64,000 nt of DNA, taken from Candidatus Gastranaerophilales bacterium. Its GTDB lineage: Bacteria; Cyanobacteriota; Vampirovibrionia; Gastranaerophilales; Gastranaerophilaceae. Under the pieces are notes generated by a model that saw nothing but the letters and a program-made list of their open reading frames with translations, was not told the origin of the DNA and did not search any database. Shown piece by piece: positions 60,596 to 64,000 of this stretch (within the stretch, counting starts at the first letter, position 1; every line of letters starts with the position of its first letter). The position numbers and the translations under genes were made by a program. The stretch is taken from positions 130,553 through 194,552 of the forward strand of contig CAJULR010000036.1 of the NCBI GenBank assembly GCA_910587375.1, in the 5' to 3' direction.

Positions 60596-61837
60596 TTAAT
60601 GGAAATATTTTTTATCTTTTAGCTTGTCGGGCATAAACTGCTGTTTATATTCAGGGTTGTTGTGCGTATAAACATACCCTTCGCCAAAACCATATTTTTT
60701 TGCGTCTTTGTAATGTGCGTCCCTTAAGTGCATTGGGGGCGGGAAATCAAGCCCTGCTTGAATATCTGCCATGGCTTCATCAATTGCCATAATTGCCCTG
60801 TTTGATTTTTTGGTCCTTGCAACGAATTCTGTCGCCTGTGCAAGAGCAATTCTACATTCAGGCAGCCCCAAGGTTTCAACTGCCTTTAGAGCAGCTTCTG
60901 CTATTAAAAACGCTCTAAAGTCTGCGTTTCCGACATCTTCGCTGGCGCAAACGATTAATCTTCTTGCAATAACCCTTGGGTCTTCACCGTTTGCAAGCAT
61001 TTTTGCAAGATAATATATCGCAGCGTCAGGGTCGGAGCCTCTCATGGATTTTTGATACGCTGAAAGGCAATCATAGTGCCCTTGCCTGTCATATCTTGCA
61101 GTGCTTTTTTGAAGCAGGTCTTCCACGATTTTCTTATCCACTTTGGCATTTGGGCTTTTTCCATCTCCGTATGCTGCAAAGAAAGAGTTCTCAACCGTAT
61201 TGAGCGCATATCTTGCGTCCCCTGCGGATAAATTTACAATTGCATTAATTGCTTCATCCTCAATTTCAACAGGCATTTTAGAGTAGTTTTCTTTTAAGTA
61301 GTTAAACCCCTTTTCAACAATTTTTCGAATGCTGTCTTCGTCAATCCTATTCAGCATTACAACCTGTGCACGGGATAAAAGCGCCGGCACCACCTGAAAA
61401 GAGGGGTTTTCTGTTGTGGAGCCTATCATATGAAAGGTTCCGTTTTCAATGTGTGGTAAAAGCGCGTCCTGCTGGGTTTTAGAGTATCTATGGATTTCAT
61501 CTATAAAAAGAATTGTCCGAACTCCGTTTCTTAAATTTTCTTTAGCATTCAAAACGGCGTCCTTTACGTCCTTTACGCCTGATGTCACCGCAGAAAGCTC
61601 CAAAAAATTTGCATTATGGTAATTTGCAATTAATCTTGCAAGAGTCGTCTTTCCGCACCCTGGCGGCCCCCAAAGTATCAAAGAAAAAAGCCTTTTTGCT
61701 TTTAATAAATTTCCAATCGGCGAATTTTCATTTATTACGTTTGTCTGGCCCAAAAATTCATCAAGATTTTTTGGCCTTAAAAGCGCTGCCAGCGGGGTTT
61801 GTTTGTTATTTTCTTCCAAATTATCAAATAAATTCAT
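60596..61837 (-). CDS. rarA: replication-associated recombination protein RarA/MgsA
   Basis: RarA is an AAA+ ATPase acting at stalled replication forks. The 413-residue protein has the typical start PLAALLRPKNLDEFLGQ, Walker A GPPGCGKTT near 57-65, Walker B FIDEIHR, the sensor segment GSTTENPSF and the C-terminal part with MRGSDPDAAIYYLAKML. The length is normal. Its start is 14 bases from the divergent solute-binding protein gene, so the two share a promoter region. Confidence 0.94.
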   Translation of the reverse strand: MNLFDNLEENNKQTPLAALLRPKNLDEFLGQTNVINENSPIGNLLKAKRLFSLILWGPPGCGKTTLARLIANYHNANFLELSAVTSGVKDVKDAVLNAKENLRNGVRTILFIDEIHRYSKTQQDALLPHIENGTFHMIGSTTENPSFQVVPALLSRAQVVMLNRIDEDSIRKIVEKGFNYLKENYSKMPVEIEDEAINAIVNLSAGDARYALNTVENSFFAAYGDGKSPNAKVDKKIVEDLLQKSTARYDRQGHYDCLSAYQKSMRGSDPDAAIYYLAKMLANGEDPRVIARRLIVCASEDVGNADFRAFLIAEAALKAVETLGLPECRIALAQATEFVARTKKSNRAIMAIDEAMADIQAGLDFPPPMHLRDAHYKDAKKYGFGEGYVYTHNNPEYKQQFMPDKLKDKKYFH

Positions 61838-61851
61838 TGTATAATTTTATC

Positions 61852-63429
61852 ATGGTAAAGAAATTTTTAGTATTATTGGGTTTAATTAGCCTGCTTTGTG
61901 CGGTTTTGGCGGGCGGATATTATATTTATAAAGAAGGCGTTATGCTTGCTATAAATGATATGATAAAAACCGCAAAGGCAAAAAACTGTGATATCCAAGC
62001 TCCACAGGGAATTTTGCCCGGGGGCTGCATTATGGACGGCGTTCCAAAACCCCAAACGGAGTCTAAATGGTCAAAAATTCGCTTTAAAAACCCTTTTGAC
62101 AGGCTAAACCAGGGTGTGAACGGGAAAAAGCAGTGGCTTAATAATCCTTTTAAGGATTTGAAATTTAAGGCGCCCGAATTCAAAATGCCCAACCTTGGAA
62201 CCCCCGTTTTTAAGGCGCCCGAGTTTACATTCTTTAAAAAGCACCCAAAAAAACAAAAATTTACCCTTTGGACAATTCAATTAAAAGCGCCTGCGGGGCA
62301 TTTTATGGATGAAAATATTGAAGCCTTTAAGGTGCTTCACCCTGATGTTGAGGTTGTTTGGGTGGATATTCCTATTGCAGAAGCCCAAAAAAGGACGCTT
62401 GCCGCTGTGCTTTCGGGTAATCCGCCGGATTTAATCAACCTAAACCCGGATTTTTCTTCCCTCCTTGCGCAAAAGGGGATTTTAGAATATTTTACAGAGG
62501 AAGAAACCGAAAGTCTGCACCCGGAGCTTATAAACAAGCTTCGCTATAACGGAAACATTTTCGCCCTGCCTTTTTATGCCACAAGCCCGGTTACGGTTTT
62601 TAACAGAGGGGTTTTAGATAAATGTTTTGAACATGGTTACCCTGTAATTACAAGCTATGAGGATGTTTATGGTATATCAGGCGAAATTAAAAACTGTACG
62701 GATAAACCCGCAATTGTAATGAATCTTAACGAAAACGACACCTTTGCAAAAATTTTAAATAAATATGATATTTCAGATTTTGAAACCGAAGAAGAAACCA
62801 AGGCGCTGACGCATGTTGTGCGCATGTTTGATGATATGTACAAAAAAGGATATCTTCCAAAAGACACGCTAACTTTGAACCACAGGGAAGTTGTGGAACA
62901 GTATATGGCAAAAAATGCTGTGTTTGTTGTGGCCGGGTCGAATTTTATAAAGATGATAAAAGAAAATGCGCCCGATGTTTACAAAAATTCTGAAATTTCA
63001 AGCCAGTTGACTTCGCCTGATGGCAAGTATGACGTTGGTTTAATGAATTTTGTAATTCCAAAAAACGCCAAAAACAAAGGTTTGGCGCGCGAATTTGCCT
63101 TTATGCTTTTGAATAAAGAAAATCAGCTTAAGTTTACCAAGCTCACAAACACGCTTCCTGCAAACCTTGAAGTGCTTTTAGATGATTATTTTATTGAATG
63201 CGATGAAGATTTAATTGAAAAATCCCGCTGTGTCGGCGCAAGCCAGCTAAATTTCCTTGTGCAGCAAGACTTTGGCTACAAAAACAAAAAGGCAATAAAC
63301 GACACGCTAAATAAAACGCTTGAAGAAATATTGCTAAACGGTAATATTTCAAAGAGAATTTCAGATGAATTACTTGAAAAAAAACTCGATAAATTACAAA
63401 ATGAAATAAGAGCCTTGAAGAAGGATTAA
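61852..63429 (+). CDS. membrane-anchored ABC-type solute-binding protein
   Basis: The 525-residue protein has an uncleaved-looking membrane helix (about 4-26). A linker with repeats of FKAPEF and FKxP follows (about 100-130). The type 1 solute-binding domain then starts at KFTLWTIQLKAPAGHF near 140 and includes HPDVEVVWVDIP, LSGNPPDLINLN and ALPFYATSPVTVFNRGVL. The sequence fits sugar-binding proteins. No lipobox and no permease or ATPase gene is nearby. The start at 61852 is chosen because the longer frame from 61582 lies antisense to rarA. Confidence 0.82.
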   Translation: MVKKFLVLLGLISLLCAVLAGGYYIYKEGVMLAINDMIKTAKAKNCDIQAPQGILPGGCIMDGVPKPQTESKWSKIRFKNPFDRLNQGVNGKKQWLNNPFKDLKFKAPEFKMPNLGTPVFKAPEFTFFKKHPKKQKFTLWTIQLKAPAGHFMDENIEAFKVLHPDVEVVWVDIPIAEAQKRTLAAVLSGNPPDLINLNPDFSSLLAQKGILEYFTEEETESLHPELINKLRYNGNIFALPFYATSPVTVFNRGVLDKCFEHGYPVITSYEDVYGISGEIKNCTDKPAIVMNLNENDTFAKILNKYDISDFETEEETKALTHVVRMFDDMYKKGYLPKDTLTLNHREVVEQYMAKNAVFVVAGSNFIKMIKENAPDVYKNSEISSQLTSPDGKYDVGLMNFVIPKNAKNKGLAREFAFMLLNKENQLKFTKLTNTLPANLEVLLDDYFIECDEDLIEKSRCVGASQLNFLVQQDFGYKNKKAINDTLNKTLEEILLNGNISKRISDELLEKKLDKLQNEIRALKKD

Positions 63430-63467
63430 AAAAAGGGGCATAAGCGGTTACAGAATGCCTAAGCCCC
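63428..63467 (-). terminator. minus-strand intrinsic terminator at the 3' side of the Gly-rich gene
   Basis: GGGGC at 63435-63439 pairs with GCCCC at 63463-63467, with further pairs broken by two mismatches. On the minus strand it is followed by seven U residues (63428-63434). It overlaps the last bases of the solute-binding gene. It would end transcripts coming from the Gly-rich gene. Confidence 0.55.
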
Positions 63468-63522
63468 AAATACGTTGTTTTATCTTAAATCTTTATTCTT
63501 TTTCAAGGTTTTTTATATGGTT

Positions 63523-63555
63523 GTGACCCCGGGGCTTAAAGCCCCGAAATGTCAC
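63523..63555. repeat. nested palindromic hairpin between convergent genes
   Basis: CGGGGC at 63530-63535 pairs with GCCCCG at 63541-63546, and outer GTGAC/GTCAC arms (63523-63527, 63551-63555) enclose it. It has no U-tract on either strand. It lies between the two convergent genes and may stabilise mRNA 3' ends or block readthrough. Confidence 0.45.
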
Positions 63556-63572
63556 ATTATGCCTATGTTTCC

Positions 63573-64000
63573 CTACATCGCCGTGCTCTTATACTCAATA
63601 ATCACAACGCCGTTTCCTCCATAGCCTCCAAGGCCGCCCACCCCATCAACTACAGCACCGCCTCCTCCGCCTCCGCCAAAGACACCAATCTTCCCTTGGG
63701 CGCCTGAGGCTGCTGCGTTACAATTACCTGCAGCACTCATATTTCCTCCACACCCTCCAAGGATTGGTCCTGCTATAGTACCATCACGTGACTTTATAAA
63801 TGTAGCGTATGTATTATCTATATTTTGATATATGTAATCCATATATCCTCCAATGCCTCCAGCAAGCTCTGACCCGGGGTGTCCATGAACAGGTGCCCCC
63901 TCATCAGAAGAATAGTTATTGTAATTATCAGGAAGCATTGTTATTCCTCCATGTTCATCTTTAACAAGTCCGCTTTCACCTTTCAACCCTCCACGGGCTA
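63573..64000 (-). CDS. glycine-rich C-terminal part of a surface or pilin-like protein (partial)
   Basis: The frame enters from the right edge and ends at 63573, giving at least 142 C-terminal residues. They are rich in Gly, Asn and Tyr, with a GGCGG, an unbroken run of seven Gly, and GGYGGNGVVIIEYK at the end. The closing pattern of glycine repeats then VVIIEY is found on many phage-tail or cell-surface proteins and on pseudopilins with collagen-like tails. The N-terminus is outside the window, so pilin type, signal peptide and start cannot be judged. Confidence 0.6.
   Translation of the reverse strand, partial: ARGGLKGESGLVKDEHGGITMLPDNYNNYSSDEGAPVHGHPGSELAGGIGGYMDYIYQNIDNTYATFIKSRDGTIAGPILGGCGGNMSAAGNCNAAASGAQGKIGVFGGGGGGGAVVDGVGGLGGYGGNGVVIIEYKSTAM

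Noticed and set aside
61582..61851. 90-residue N-terminal extension of the solute-binding protein
   Set aside because: It is antisense to rarA, and the ATG at 61852 gives a direct membrane anchor and normal start.

Overview
This 64 kb window is gene-dense, AT-rich chromosomal DNA from a bacterium with a two-membrane envelope. The envelope is inferred from a CpaC-type secretin, an OmpH/Skp-like periplasmic chaperone, PilM/N/O-type pilus genes and many signal-peptide proteins. The best lineage guess is the non-photosynthetic sister group of Cyanobacteria (Melainabacteria/Vampirovibrionia, gut Gastranaerophilales type). That guess rests on the low GC, the Tad and FeoAB gene sets, and especially a set of proteins whose N-termini carry an Asn-rich leader ending in a Ser-Phe-Lys/Gln-Gly motif. 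It is an inference, not proven by a marker gene here. I see no rRNA, tRNA, CRISPR array, insertion sequence or prophage.

Layout. 0-3 kb: HD-domain nuclease, secreted proteins and pncC. 3.1-9.9 kb: a compact Tad/Flp assembly operon (cpaB, cpaC, cpaE, cpaF, tadB, tadC) without pilin, prepilin peptidase or TadE/F/G. 9.9-13.1 kb: a tightly packed metabolic operon (ribD, aroQ, thiL, ispD). 13.1-22.9 kb, minus strand: a TPR protein, a GAF/HD-GYP protein, mnmG, a Skp-like chaperone, thrB, dnaN, comF and thiG. 23-31.6 kb, mostly plus: queA, trxB, a zinc dehydrogenase, a fused feoA-feoB and radA. 31.8-37.5 kb, mainly minus: a solitary FliI/SctN-type ATPase behind a small XRE regulator, a divergent small gene with a palindromic operator, a methionine-gamma-lyase-family enzyme, a rubredoxin, a candidate structured RNA, rpoD and rlmB. 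37.6-42.7 kb: a fused pilM-pilN plus pilO, a radical SAM protein, dnaB and a 32-residue membrane peptide.

The 42.7-60.5 kb section is the most unusual. It holds two tandem paralogues with C-terminal cupin domains, a GH13 alpha-glucan enzyme, a kinase-fold protein with a recognisable DFG motif, a 272-residue hydrophobic protein and a 54-residue protein. All carry, clearly or weakly, the same kind of N-terminal leader and none has a Sec signal peptide. The same section has a HepT/MntA (HEPN-MNT) toxin-antitoxin pair with textbook motifs, a MATE exporter, a B12-type radical SAM protein, an EF-hand protein and a lone murT. 60.6-64 kb: rarA, a membrane-anchored solute-binding protein without a visible transporter, and a Gly-rich protein that runs off the right edge.

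How it fits together. The Tad motor and the PilMN/PilO subcomplex point to at least two pilus-type machines whose remaining parts lie elsewhere. The shared leader on otherwise unrelated enzymes is the best candidate for an undescribed targeting or sorting system. The lone FliI/SctN-type ATPase is a speculative partner for it.
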